Shown piece after piece: positions 26,599 to 35,763 of a stretch of DNA of 64,000 nucleotides. The DNA lies in assembly GCA_028285415.1 (NCBI GenBank), contig JANQPF010000001.1:124001-188000 (forward strand), given 5' to 3'. Position 1 is the first letter of the stretch; every line of letters starts with the position of its first letter. The DNA comes from Pseudomonadales bacterium. GTDB taxonomy: Bacteria > Pseudomonadota > Gammaproteobacteria > Pseudomonadales > Azotimanducaceae. Below the pieces are notes generated by a model that searched no databases, had not been told where the DNA came from, and saw nothing but the letters and a program-made list of their open reading frames with translations. The position numbers and the translations under genes were made by a program.

Positions 26599-28324
26599 GC
26601 ACGCCGCTGCCGGCGACAGCGTGCAGATACTGACGCGGCCGCTGCCGGCAGATGCACTGCAGGGATACGAGCCCGAGTTCCTCCGTCGAATCTATGCGCG
26701 TCGCGGCGTGCGTGCTGCCGACGAGCTCAACCGCAAGCTGAGCGGTCTGCTGTCTCCCGCCCAGCTACCTGACATCAACCGGGCGGCCGAGCGTCTGGCC
26801 CGCGCGGTTGCGGAGCAGGAGCGGATTCTCATCGTCGGCGATTTCGACGCCGATGGCGCAACCGCAGTTGCGCTTTGCATGAAAATTTTGACGGACTTCG
26901 GGGCCTCGCACGTCGACTATCTGGTCCCGAACCGCTTTGAGTTCGGCTACGGGCTTTCTGAAGAAATTGTCGATCTGGCGCGGACCAGGGAGCCCGGGGT
27001 CATCGTGACGGTAGACAACGGCATCTCCAGCGTTGCCGGGGTGGCCAGGGCCAACGAGTACGGCGTGGACGTGATTGTCACCGATCACCACCTCCCCGGG
27101 GCTGATTTGCCTGCAGCGCACGCGATCGTCAATCCCAACATGCCAACCGCCGATTTTGGCAGCAGAGCGCTCGCCGGTGTGGGGGTGGCCTATTATCTAC
27201 TCGGCGTCGTCCGCGGCCAGCTGCGTGAAATGGGCTGGTTCGACGCGTCGCGACCCGAGCCGAATCTGGCGCAGTATCTGGATCTCGTTGCGCTCGGCAC
27301 GGTCGCCGACGTGGTGCCGCTCGATACCAACAACCGCATACTCGTACATCAAGGCGTGCAGCGGATGCGGGCGGGCCAATGCCTGCCGGGCATCAAGGCG
27401 CTGGCGGAGGTTGGCAAGCGCCCTCTGGCGACGCTGTCAGCCAGAGATCTCGGCTTCGCAATCGGCCCACGGCTGAACGCCGCGGGACGGCTCGAAGATA
27501 TGAGCCTCGGTATCAAATGTCTTCTGGCACCCGATCTGACAAGCGCGCGGCAGATGGCGACGGTGTTGAACGAGCTCAATCTGACCCGACGTCAGCTCGA
27601 GCAGGATATGGTGGGTGACGCCGAATTCATGCTCGCCGAGGCTGCCGCGGATGATGAGCGCGTGGGTATCACCGTCTACCACGAGACGTTTCATCAGGGG
27701 GTCGTCGGCATCGTCGCCGGGCGTCTGCGCGAACGCCACCACAAGCCCGTCATCGCGTTTGCGGATGCCGGTGACGTGGCGCCGGATGAGCTCAAAGGGT
27801 CCGCGCGGAGTATCGACGATCTGCACATCCGCGACGTGCTCGATTGGATAGCAACGTCTCATCCCGGCCTGCTGCTCAAATTCGGTGGCCACGCCATGGC
27901 TGCGGGACTCAGCATCAAACGCGTGCACCTGCAACGCTTCGGCGCGATTTTCGACAAAGCGGTTCGGCAGTTTGCGGCCGCTGAAGCGTTGCAGGCGAAG
28001 CTCGTGACGGATGGTGAGCTGTCCGCAGAAGAGCTCAGTCTGGACACCGCGGAACAGATTGCTGCCGGTGGCCCGTGGGGGAGCGGCTTTCCGGAGCCGA
28101 CCTTTACCGGCGTTTTCCAGCTCGTGAGTCAGCGTGTGGTCGGCGAACAGCATTTGAAGCTGGTGTTGAAGCTCGAGGGGCGGGTCGTCGACGCGATTGC
28201 CTTCCGCCAGCCGCCGCTCGCTCCGGACACGGAAGCGGTGCGCGTGGTCTATCAGCTGGGTGTCAACGACTACGGACAGTGGCCAACGGCGCAGCTGGTG
28301 GTGGAGCACATCACCGACTGTTGA
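26591..28324 (+). CDS. recJ: Single-stranded-DNA-specific exonuclease RecJ
   Basis: RecJ is a 5'-3' ssDNA exonuclease used in RecF-pathway and mismatch repair. DHH phosphoesterase motifs are intact: ILIVGDFDADGATAVAL, VTDHHLPG and the DHHA1 motif GGHAMAAGL, followed by the OB fold. The chosen TTG at 26591 has GGTGGA ahead and overlaps hom by 8 bases, giving 577 aa; GTG 26621 is the other candidate. The order dsbC-(hom)-recJ followed further on by prfB-lysS resembles enterics and pseudomonads. Confidence 0.94.
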   Translation: MPEHAAAGDSVQILTRPLPADALQGYEPEFLRRIYARRGVRAADELNRKLSGLLSPAQLPDINRAAERLARAVAEQERILIVGDFDADGATAVALCMKILTDFGASHVDYLVPNRFEFGYGLSEEIVDLARTREPGVIVTVDNGISSVAGVARANEYGVDVIVTDHHLPGADLPAAHAIVNPNMPTADFGSRALAGVGVAYYLLGVVRGQLREMGWFDASRPEPNLAQYLDLVALGTVADVVPLDTNNRILVHQGVQRMRAGQCLPGIKALAEVGKRPLATLSARDLGFAIGPRLNAAGRLEDMSLGIKCLLAPDLTSARQMATVLNELNLTRRQLEQDMVGDAEFMLAEAAADDERVGITVYHETFHQGVVGIVAGRLRERHHKPVIAFADAGDVAPDELKGSARSIDDLHIRDVLDWIATSHPGLLLKFGGHAMAAGLSIKRVHLQRFGAIFDKAVRQFAAAEALQAKLVTDGELSAEELSLDTAEQIAAGGPWGSGFPEPTFTGVFQLVSQRVVGEQHLKLVLKLEGRVVDAIAFRQPPLAPDTEAVRVVYQLGVNDYGQWPTAQLVVEHITDC

Positions 28325-28343
28325 TCAGCTCATTCAGAGACGG

Positions 28344-28835
28344 TCAGAGCGCGCCGCGCTCGCGCAGTATGCGCCGCAGCTCCGTGGAACTGTGCTGCTT
28401 TTCGTCGCCGACGAAGGCGATGGTTGCGCCGATTTTTTCGACCGTTTCCCGTTCCGGCATCGCGCCCAGGCTGTAGTCGGTGCCCTTGGCCTGTATGTCC
28501 GGACGCAGCATCTCCAGCAGGCTTACCGGAGTTTGATCCTCGAGCGGGATGACGTAGTCCACCGACTGGAGCGCGGCAATGACTTCCATCCGCTTTTCGC
28601 AAGGGTTGATGGGTCGTTCGCGGCCGACGTTGAGGCGGATGGAGGCTTCGGTGTTGACGGCAATGATCAGCACGTCACCTAATTCCCGGGCTGCCTCCAG
28701 GTACCGGATGTGGCCGACGTGCACCAGGTCGAAGCAGCCGTTGCCGAACACGATCGTTTTTCCCTGCTTGCGATAGTCTTCGACAATGGGCAGCAGAGTT
28801 TCCGGCTCAACGTGGATCTTATCGAACGTTGACAT
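28344..28835 (-). CDS. Heptose-1-phosphate adenylyltransferase domain protein (HldE C-terminal type)
   Basis: The 163-aa protein is a cytidylyltransferase-fold enzyme: FGNGCFDLVHVGHIRYL contains the H-x-G-H motif and SSTELR the second nucleotide-binding motif. It matches D-glycero-beta-D-manno-heptose-1-phosphate adenylyltransferase (RfaE2), the C-terminal half of E. coli HldE, which makes ADP-heptose for the LPS core. Here the kinase half is absent from the window, so the two activities are on separate genes. ATG 28835 was preferred over an upstream in-frame start. It is divergent from a heptosyltransferase gene, consistent with the role. Confidence 0.9.
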   Translation of the reverse strand: MSTFDKIHVEPETLLPIVEDYRKQGKTIVFGNGCFDLVHVGHIRYLEAARELGDVLIIAVNTEASIRLNVGRERPINPCEKRMEVIAALQSVDYVIPLEDQTPVSLLEMLRPDIQAKGTDYSLGAMPERETVEKIGATIAFVGDEKQHSSTELRRILRERGAL

Positions 28836-28864
28836 ACATGTTACCGATGTTGGGGTTTGCGATG

Positions 28865-28888
28865 CCACGGCTCAATCGTTCGCCGTGG
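28865..28888. repeat. Inverted repeat in the divergent LPS-gene promoter region
   Basis: CCACGGC (28865-28871) and GCCGTGG (28882-28888) are separated by 10 bases, 10 bp before a TATACT box at 28899-28904 on the plus strand, between hldE-like and waaF-like genes. It may be an operator for one or both genes. Confidence 0.35.
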
Positions 28889-28940
28889 CTGCGTAGGATA
28901 TACTACTGCGCTCCTTTCGTCTGGAAGCGGCAGTACACAT

Positions 28941-30050
28941 TTGAGTGAGCCCGAGCCACTGACCTTTACACCGGAGCCTGAGCGCGTCCTGCTGATACTG
29001 CCGTCCTGGGTAGGCGACGTTGTCATGGCCACACCGTTCATCCGCGTGTTCTTCGAACGGTTCTGCGATGCGCAGATTACCCTGGTCATGCACCGCCATA
29101 TGTTTTCTCTGCTTGAAGGCAGTCCGTGGGTTGCGCATTGTGAGTTCTGGCCGCCGCGCGATTCGAGCACTGCGTCCAGACGCGCACGCCGTGCGTTCGT
29201 CCGCAGCTTGCGACAAGAGCGGTTCGATCTTGCGGTCATGTTGCCAAACTCGTTGCGCAGTGCCTGGCTGAGCTTCCGCAGCGGAGCAAGGCGCCGGGTT
29301 GGCTTCGATCGTGACGCGCGTGGACTGCTCCTGACCGATCGGATAGCGGTGCCCAACAAGATGCCGAAAGGCGCACGGCACCCGGCCGGCGGCGCGTTCG
29401 AGCCCATGCCGCTGGTGGACTACTTTGCGCACCTTGCCGAGCGCCTGGGATGCCGGCATCCCGGCGACGAAGTGGCGCTCTATACCACGACTGAAGACGA
29501 TCAATCGATCAGCGCTATTCTGCACACGGCAGGATACTCGCAGGAACGCCCGCTGGTTGTGATCTGCCCGGGTGCCAACTTCGGCGCCTCCAAATGCTGG
29601 CCTCCGGAACGCTTCGCGGCGGTGGCGGACAACCTCGTCGAAACGCACGATGCGCTGGTTGCCATCTCGCCCGGGCCCGGAGAAGAACCGCTGGCACAGG
29701 CGATTGCGGGGGCCATGTCCGCCCCCAGCTTACTGCTGGATAAACCATGCATTACGCTGGGTGAGCTCAAATCGCTGATTGCGCGCAGTCACCTGCTGCT
29801 CGGGAACGACACGGGGCCGCGGCACTTTGCGCGTGCGTTCGATCGTCATCGAGTGACAGTGTTTGGTCCGACCGAGCCGCGTTGGACGGATACCAGTCAC
29901 GACAAGGAAACCATTGTCCGGGTCGACGTGCCGTGCGGACCCTGCCAGCAGAAAGTCTGCCCGCTCGAGCGACAGGTGTGCATGGAGGACGTGACCGTTG
30001 CAATGGTCACAGCGGCGTGTGAACGTGAACTTGCCGCGGCGCTCGGCTGA
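28941..30050 (+). CDS. Lipopolysaccharide heptosyltransferase (GT9, WaaF-like)
   Basis: A glycosyltransferase family 9 protein: the N-terminal VLLILPSWVGDVVMATP acceptor-side motif and the C-terminal ADP-heptose site LLLGNDTGPRHFARAF with VFGPTEPRWT are clear. WaaF adds the second heptose to the LPS inner core at the cytoplasmic face of the inner membrane; WaaC or WaaQ type activity cannot be excluded. The start is uncertain: TTG 28941 (MSEPEP) gives 369 aa; the frame remains open to 28857 but there it would run into the divergent gene's promoter. Two C-terminal cysteine motifs (CGPCQQKVC) are common in this group. Confidence 0.88.
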   Translation: MSEPEPLTFTPEPERVLLILPSWVGDVVMATPFIRVFFERFCDAQITLVMHRHMFSLLEGSPWVAHCEFWPPRDSSTASRRARRAFVRSLRQERFDLAVMLPNSLRSAWLSFRSGARRRVGFDRDARGLLLTDRIAVPNKMPKGARHPAGGAFEPMPLVDYFAHLAERLGCRHPGDEVALYTTTEDDQSISAILHTAGYSQERPLVVICPGANFGASKCWPPERFAAVADNLVETHDALVAISPGPGEEPLAQAIAGAMSAPSLLLDKPCITLGELKSLIARSHLLLGNDTGPRHFARAFDRHRVTVFGPTEPRWTDTSHDKETIVRVDVPCGPCQQKVCPLERQVCMEDVTVAMVTAACERELAAALG

Positions 30051-30064
30051 AAACTACAGGAAAT

Positions 30065-31366
30065 CTATAGAAAGTAGTCGGGCTCAGCGTCCTGGGCTTT
30101 GAGCGTCTCCAGGAGCTCCGGTTTTTCGATCAGGTGCTCGATCCACCAGTTAACGTCGTTGTAGAGGCAGGTGACCTTCTCGCAGTTGGACGTTGCGTTG
30201 AACGTCTGTATCAAGCCCGCGGTCACACCCCGGGTGGCATCGTAGGCGAGCTGATCGGACGTCGCGTTCTTGTCACCCAGGCGTCCATGATCTTGATTGC
30301 GATACACTGGGCAGTTGAAGAGACCCAGCGGACTCAGCACCTGACGGAAGAACTGCATGTGGCACTGCCGCGGCTGCTTGGCCAGCGTCTGCGTTTTACC
30401 TTGCAGCATCGCTTTCAAGCCGGTGCTCCGGTGCACCTTGAAATCGTCCGTCTCGAGCGTCAGGGCCTCGTCGATCTGTGTCTGTATCCGGGCCACTGTG
30501 TTGTCCCAGTTTTCCTGCTCGTTGATGTCGATGACTTCGGCGTTGTTGGCCTCGTCGCGGGTCAGGAAAGGCTTGAAGCTGATGTAGCTGAACTGATTGT
30601 CCCGAGCGAGGCGCGCGGCACCCGCAATTTCGTGCAGGTTTTCGACGATGCTCGTGTCGTTGATGTTGGCGCCACGCCAGGTAACGATGTAGGAGAAGCC
30701 GACGGTCAGGTCGGGATTGGCCGCCCTGATCTCGGGGACAACCGCACAGATGTCTTCGAGGACAAATGATTTGCGCGGCTTGTGCATCGCCTGGAACGTC
30801 GGGTCGGTGCCGGAGTCCAGTGACAGCCGCACCCAGTCATGCTTGTCCATGCAGTCGGCAACCTGAGCGATTTTCTTGTTGCCGGTGCCGTTGGAAACGA
30901 TCGCCACCTGCAGACCGAGATCCTTCATGAAGCGAATGGTGTCTTCAAACTTCGGGTACAGCGTCGGTTCCCCGCCGCCGATGACAATCACGGATTTCAT
31001 GCCACGCTCCGCCATCATGGCGAGTGAAGACAAGAGCTTGTCGTGGTCGAAGCGGATGCCCGTGTTCAGGATGTCCAGGTCCACGCAGTGATCGCACTGG
31101 TAGTTGCACGCGGTGGTGAGATCGAGGTTGATCGAAAGCGGCGCAAAGTCCGGCACCCGGGTCGGATCGAAGTCGGCACCCTCGACGCTCTCGCCCGTAC
31201 GCAAAGCAACCTGCCAGCGAACGTAGCTCTCCAGCGCCTCCCGGGCACCGGGCTGGGTCAGCTTGCCGGCAAAATTGTGAATGCTCTCGAGCTCGATCTG
31301 CTCGGCACTGTCCTCGGCAGATGCAGCAGTTGCGTCTAGGTTTGTTACCGGGATTTCGTTGCTCAC
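30065..31366 (-). CDS. Radical SAM protein with C-terminal cysteine cluster, substrate unknown
   Basis: The 433-aa protein has an approximately 75-residue helical N-terminus, then a radical SAM domain with the [4Fe-4S]-binding CNYQCDHC (C-x3-C-x2-C) and GGGEPTL. After a long TIM-barrel part come four spaced cysteines (RQCHMQF, FNCPVY, SNCEKVTC) and an HGRLGD motif, resembling a SPASM/twitch region that binds an auxiliary cluster. Such proteins modify peptides, sugars or cofactors; none of these is shown. It starts with GTG preceded by a strong AGGAGG. It lies between a heptosyltransferase gene (convergent) and prfB (divergent); no small precursor-peptide ORF was recognised next to it. Confidence 0.85.
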   Translation of the reverse strand: MSNEIPVTNLDATAASAEDSAEQIELESIHNFAGKLTQPGAREALESYVRWQVALRTGESVEGADFDPTRVPDFAPLSINLDLTTACNYQCDHCVDLDILNTGIRFDHDKLLSSLAMMAERGMKSVIVIGGGEPTLYPKFEDTIRFMKDLGLQVAIVSNGTGNKKIAQVADCMDKHDWVRLSLDSGTDPTFQAMHKPRKSFVLEDICAVVPEIRAANPDLTVGFSYIVTWRGANINDTSIVENLHEIAGAARLARDNQFSYISFKPFLTRDEANNAEVIDINEQENWDNTVARIQTQIDEALTLETDDFKVHRSTGLKAMLQGKTQTLAKQPRQCHMQFFRQVLSPLGLFNCPVYRNQDHGRLGDKNATSDQLAYDATRGVTAGLIQTFNATSNCEKVTCLYNDVNWWIEHLIEKPELLETLKAQDAEPDYFL

Positions 31367-31486
31367 GGAGCCTCCTGGTGCTTCGTGGTGGTCGATGGGC
31401 CGCTAAGGTAGCAAATCGCGACCGGTTAACCCACGATTATCGCGCCCAATTGTCCTCGTCTTGTTCTCGTGAAGGGACCAGGTTTT

Positions 31487-31515
31487 TTTACACCGAATTG
31501 AAAAATCTCTACACT
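31487..31515 (+). promoter_or_regulatory. Sigma70 promoter of prfB-lysS
   Basis: TTTACA (31487-31492, 5 of 6) and TACACT (31510-31515, 4 of 6) are spaced by 17 bp. The predicted start near 31522 leaves a leader of about 60 bases, beginning in a small hairpin CCGCC/GGCGG (31518-31531). Confidence 0.65.
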
Positions 31516-31585
31516 AGCCGCCCTTTGGCGGTTCGCCCTTTCCGCGGTGCCGCTTCACCAACCCGATTTGATGCGACGTGTACTC

Positions 31586-32684
31586 ATGGCCGAGATAACT
31601 GCTGTACGAGAAACCATTAAAGACCTGCGCGAACGAGAGATGGCGCTTCGGGGGTATCTTTGACTACGCTGAGAAACGAGATCGGCTGGAAGAGGTCGAA
31701 CGCGAGCTAGCCGATCCTGGCGTGTGGGACGATCCCGACCGCGCCCAGAAGCTCGGCCGCGAACGGGTTGGCCTCGAGCAGGTAGTCACGGTGCTCGGGG
31801 CGATGGACGAGAACCTCGCGGAGCTGGAAGAGCTGGCTGAGCTTGCCAGCGACGAGAGCGACGGTGAAGCGCTGGACGATGTCGACGAGGAGCTGGTGCA
31901 GCTGGAGACGCGGCTTGCCGAGCTCGAGTTCCGGCGCATGTTTCAGGGTGAAATGGACACCGCCAACGCGTTCATTGAAATTCAGTCCGGCTCCGGTGGG
32001 ACCGAAGCGCAGGACTGGGCGGATATGCTCTTGCGGATGTATCTGCGCTGGGCCGAGAAACGCGGCTTTGAGACGGCGGTGACCGAACTCAGTCCTGGAG
32101 AAGTGGCGGGCATCAAGAGCGCCACGGTCCAGCTCAACGGTGAGTACGCCTACGGTTGGCTGCGTACGGAAACCGGCGTGCACCGCCTGGTCAGGAAATC
32201 ACCCTTTGATTCGGGTAATCGACGCCACACCTCGTTTGCATCCGTGTTCATATCGCCGGAGATTGACGACGACATCGAGATTGACATCAATCCCGCGGAT
32301 GTCCGGGTGGATACCTACCGTGCCAGCGGCGCTGGTGGGCAGCACGTCAACCGAACGGACTCTGCGGTACGACTGACGCACCTCCCTACGAATACGGTCG
32401 TGCAGTGTCAGAGTGAGCGCTCCCAGCACCAGAACAAAGATCGCGCGTTCAAGCAGCTGCGCGCCAAGCTGTACGAGCTCGAGCTGCAGGCGCGTCGTGC
32501 AGAGCAGCAGGCCGTGGAAGACGCCAAAGCGGACATCGGATGGGGTAGTCAAATCCGCAGCTACGTGCTCGACCAGTCGCGCGTCAAGGATCTGCGCACC
32601 AACGTGGAACGGACCGACCCCAACGCGGTGCTGGATGGGGACATCGACGGCTTCATCGAAGCCAGCCTCAAGGCTGGAATGTGA
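31586..32684 (+). CDS. prfB: Peptide chain release factor 2 (programmed +1 frameshift)
   Basis: RF2 terminates translation at UGA and UAA. The gene is read in two frames: codons 1-25 from ATG 31586 end at an in-frame TGA (31661-31663), and the ribosome must shift +1 to continue at GAC 31662 for another 340 residues, 365 aa in total as in E. coli. The frameshift site is the standard one. The main domain has the tripeptide-like anticodon region near [12 protein letters not shown] and the peptidyl-hydrolase motif [15 protein letters not shown] 31571 is in frame and would add five residues. lysS follows after 32 bases. Confidence 0.97.
31650..31664 (+). other. prfB autoregulatory frameshift site
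   Basis: GGGGG (31650-31654) acts as the internal Shine-Dalgarno-like element, three bases before CTT TGA C (31658-31664). This is the same arrangement as in E. coli prfB: low RF2 lets the ribosome pause on TGA and slip from CTT to TTT. Seen directly in sequence; mechanism from established knowledge. Confidence 0.95.
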
Positions 32685-32716
32685 GTCGACATTGGAATTT
32701 ACCTGGGGTTTGAGTA

Positions 32717-34195
32717 ATGAGTGACGACAGAGACATTCTCGCCAACCGTCGCGCCAAGATGGAGCAGTGGCTGGACGGCGGGGCGGGTTATGCCAACGAC
32801 TTTCGGCGGCAGGACCTGGCGGTTCAGCTGCACGACAGGTACGCCGACGCGGACAAGGCGGAGCTCGAGCGTCTGCAGGAAACAACCGCAGTTTGCGGTC
32901 GCGTCATGCTGCGCCGCGTGATGGGCAAAGCGAGCTTTATCACGCTGCAGGACGTATCTGGTCAGATCCAGTGTTACCTCTCCAAGGGCGACCTTGGCGA
33001 CGAGGTTTACGGTGCGTTCACGGACTTGTGGGAAATGGGTGACATCGTCGGCGTGAGAGGGACGCTCATGCGGACCAACAAAGGTGAGCTCACGGTGCAG
33101 GCGAGCGAGATACAGCTCTTGAACAAGACCCTGCAGCCGCTGCCTGAGAAGTTTCACGGTGTCACCGATCAGGAAATCCGCTATCGCCGTCGCTACGTCG
33201 ATTTGATTGTGAATGAAGACTCGCGTCGGCTCTTTCAGGTCCGCTCGCAGATTGTGCAGAGCATTCGCGAATTCTTCACCGCCCGGGATTACCTCGAGGT
33301 GGAGACGCCGATGATGCACGCCATCCCCGGCGGCGCCACGGCGAGGCCCTTCATCACGCATCACAACGCTCTCGACATGCCGCTCTACCTGCGGGTCGCG
33401 CCCGAGCTCTTTCTGAAGCGCCTTGTGGTCGGCGGTTTCGAACGGGTGTTCGAGATCAACCGCAACTTTCGCAACGAAGGCCTCTCGACCCGGCATAATC
33501 CGGAGTTCACGATGCTCGAGTTTTATCAGGCTTTCGCCGACTATCGTGATCTCATCGATCTGACGGATGAGCTTCTGGCTCGGCTCTGCGCAGATGTGGT
33601 CGGATCTCCTCAGGTGGTCTACCAGGGGGTCAACCTCGACTTCAGTCAGTCACCGCAGCGCATGACCATGGCAGAGTCGATCCACAGGTTCACAAATCTC
33701 GCCGAGGCTGAGATCGATGACGCAGATACGCTGGTCGCTCATTTGACGGCCAAGAATCTGAAAGTGGAGCCGCACTGGGGTCTGGGCAAGCTGCAGATGG
33801 AAGTCTTCGAAGAGGAGGTCGAGGCACGCCTCGAGCAGCCAACCTACATCACTGAGTACCCTGCGGAGGTATCGCCGCTTGCGCGTCGCAGCGACCACAA
33901 CGATCACGTAACGGACCGTTTTGAGCTATTTGTCTGCGGGCGCGAGTACGCGAACGGCTTTTCCGAGCTGAACGATCCCGTCGATCAGGCCAACCGGTTT
34001 CGCGCACAGGCGGCGCTGAAGGACACCGGTGACGATGAGGCCATGCATTTCGATCAGGATTACGTCGATGCGCTCGAGTACGGACTGCCCCCTGCAGCGG
34101 GCGAAGGGATAGGCATCGATCGTCTCGTCATGCTCCTGACCGATTCGCCTTCCATCCGCGATGTGCTGCTGTTCCCTCTGATGCGGCCGGTGTAG
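32717..34195 (+). CDS. lysS: Lysyl-tRNA synthetase (class II)
   Basis: LysS charges tRNA-Lys. The N-terminal OB anticodon-binding domain (about residues 55-145) precedes the class II core with motif 2 FEINRNFRNEG near residue 245 and motif 3 GEGIGIDRLVMLL at the end. Length of 492 aa is standard (E. coli 505). It forms the usual operon with prfB. The downstream neighbour ung is 32 bases away. Confidence 0.98.
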   Translation: MSDDRDILANRRAKMEQWLDGGAGYANDFRRQDLAVQLHDRYADADKAELERLQETTAVCGRVMLRRVMGKASFITLQDVSGQIQCYLSKGDLGDEVYGAFTDLWEMGDIVGVRGTLMRTNKGELTVQASEIQLLNKTLQPLPEKFHGVTDQEIRYRRRYVDLIVNEDSRRLFQVRSQIVQSIREFFTARDYLEVETPMMHAIPGGATARPFITHHNALDMPLYLRVAPELFLKRLVVGGFERVFEINRNFRNEGLSTRHNPEFTMLEFYQAFADYRDLIDLTDELLARLCADVVGSPQVVYQGVNLDFSQSPQRMTMAESIHRFTNLAEAEIDDADTLVAHLTAKNLKVEPHWGLGKLQMEVFEEEVEARLEQPTYITEYPAEVSPLARRSDHNDHVTDRFELFVCGREYANGFSELNDPVDQANRFRAQAALKDTGDDEAMHFDQDYVDALEYGLPPAAGEGIGIDRLVMLLTDSPSIRDVLLFPLMRPV

Positions 34196-34227
34196 GGTAA
34201 AGGGCAGGGCAGCGAAAGGGGAACAAC

Positions 34228-34929
34228 GTGGCTGAGGCAGCGAGCCGGGTAAAGCTCGAACCGTCGTGGCAGGCAATGCTTGCTGACGAGTTCGAAGCAC
34301 CTTACATGCGTGAGCTCAGCGAATATCTGCGCGCCGAAAAGCGTGCGGGTAAGCGTATCTACCCGCCGGGCAGGGAGATGTTTGCGGCACTCGATCTCAC
34401 CCCGGTTGATACGGTGAAGGTAGTCATCATCGGCCAGGATCCATATCACGGAGCAGGGCAGGCACATGGGCTCTGCTTTTCGGTACAACCCGGTGTTGCG
34501 TTGCCGCCGTCGCTGCAGAACATCTACAAAGAAATTACCGATGACATCAACGAGGGTCGAACCTTCGATCAGTCGCGAGGCTGCCTCAGCGGCTGGGCGC
34601 GCCAGGGTGTGTTGCTTTTGAACGCGGTGCTGTCGGTGGAACACGGACGCGCCGGCTCCCACCAGGGACGCGGTTGGGAGCGCTTCACCGATACCATAGT
34701 CGCGCGGCTCAATGAACGACGTGAGGGGATCGTCTTCATGCTCTGGGGCAGCTACGCGCAGAAAAAGGGTGCCATTGTCGACCGCAACACCCATTGCGTG
34801 CTGACGTCGCCGCATCCGTCGCCGCTCTCGGCGCATCGCGGTTTTTTCGGCTGTCGTCACTTTTCCAAGGCGAATGACTATCTCAGCGCGCGCGGCGAGA
34901 CACCGATAGACTGGTTTGCCGTCGAATAA
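34228..34929 (+). CDS. ung: Uracil-DNA glycosylase, family 1
   Basis: Ung removes uracil from DNA in base-excision repair. The water-activating motif GQDPYHG has its Asp at residue 71, and the minor-groove loop HPSPLS has its His at 196; [10 protein letters not shown] and the GVLLLNAVL strand are also present. Length of 233 aa equals the usual size. The start is GTG 34228. It lies directly after lysS and may share its transcript. Confidence 0.97.
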   Translation: MAEAASRVKLEPSWQAMLADEFEAPYMRELSEYLRAEKRAGKRIYPPGREMFAALDLTPVDTVKVVIIGQDPYHGAGQAHGLCFSVQPGVALPPSLQNIYKEITDDINEGRTFDQSRGCLSGWARQGVLLLNAVLSVEHGRAGSHQGRGWERFTDTIVARLNERREGIVFMLWGSYAQKKGAIVDRNTHCVLTSPHPSPLSAHRGFFGCRHFSKANDYLSARGETPIDWFAVE

Positions 34930-34972
34930 GTATCATGTTTCAAAATTCATATTCATCCGGGGGAATTCAATC

Positions 34973-35761
34973 ATGGTGGCATCGTCCACGGAGAAGCTTG
35001 CGGTCTCCATAGAAGGCAACACCGCCGTTGTCACAATCAACAACCCGCCTGCCAATACGTGGGACCAGGAGAGCCTCAACGGTCTAGAGCAGCTTGTTGC
35101 CGATTGTGAGGCTGACAAGTCAATCTACGCCATGGTCGTCACGGGCACGGGCGAAAAGTTTTTCTCAGCCGGTGCTGACCTGAACCTGTTTGCTGACGGT
35201 GACAAAGGTGTTGCCCGGGACATGGCGGAGAACTTCGGACGGGCGTTTGAGACGCTGGCAGGGTTTCGCGGCGTCAGCATCGCAGCGATCAACGGTTTTG
35301 CCATGGGCGGCGGCCTCGAATGCGCGCTCGCCTGCGACATTCGCATCGCCGAAGAGCAGGCGCAGATGGCGCTACCGGAAGCGACCGTGGGGCTCCTGCC
35401 GTGCGGTGGCGGCACGCAAAATCTGGCCTGGATGGTCGGAGAGGGTTGGGCCAAACGCATGATCCTCTGCGGGGAGCGGATCAGAGCCGAAACTGCCGCT
35501 CAAATTGGCCTGGTTGAGGAGGTTGTAGGCACCGGCCAGGCGCTTGATCGTGCGATGGCGCTCGCGGCATCGGTCGGCAAGCAGAGTCCACCGGCCGTTG
35601 CCGCGTGTAAAGATCTCATCCAGCAGGCCCGTAGCGGCAATATAGATGCTGCCTACGCCGTAGAGCGTGACGCGTTCGTCGGTTTGTTCGACACCAACGA
35701 CCAGCGTGAAGGTGTCAACGCCTTTCTTGAAAAGCGTGCGCCTGAGTGGACCAACAGCTGA
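34973..35761 (+). CDS. Enoyl-CoA hydratase/isomerase, probable valine pathway
   Basis: A crotonase-fold protein of 262 aa: oxyanion-hole segments FSAGADLNLF and NGFAMGGGLECALACDIRIA, with a glutamate in ALPEATVGLLP at the catalytic position. The exact substrate is not readable. Because 3-hydroxyisobutyryl-CoA hydrolase and 3-hydroxyisobutyrate dehydrogenase follow with 2- and 19-base gaps, it most likely hydrates methacrylyl-CoA in valine catabolism. ATG 34973 with GGGGGAA ahead was chosen over an earlier in-frame ATG. Confidence 0.85.
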   Translation: MVASSTEKLAVSIEGNTAVVTINNPPANTWDQESLNGLEQLVADCEADKSIYAMVVTGTGEKFFSAGADLNLFADGDKGVARDMAENFGRAFETLAGFRGVSIAAINGFAMGGGLECALACDIRIAEEQAQMALPEATVGLLPCGGGTQNLAWMVGEGWAKRMILCGERIRAETAAQIGLVEEVVGTGQALDRAMALAASVGKQSPPAVAACKDLIQQARSGNIDAAYAVERDAFVGLFDTNDQREGVNAFLEKRAPEWTNS

Positions 35762-35763
35762 CA

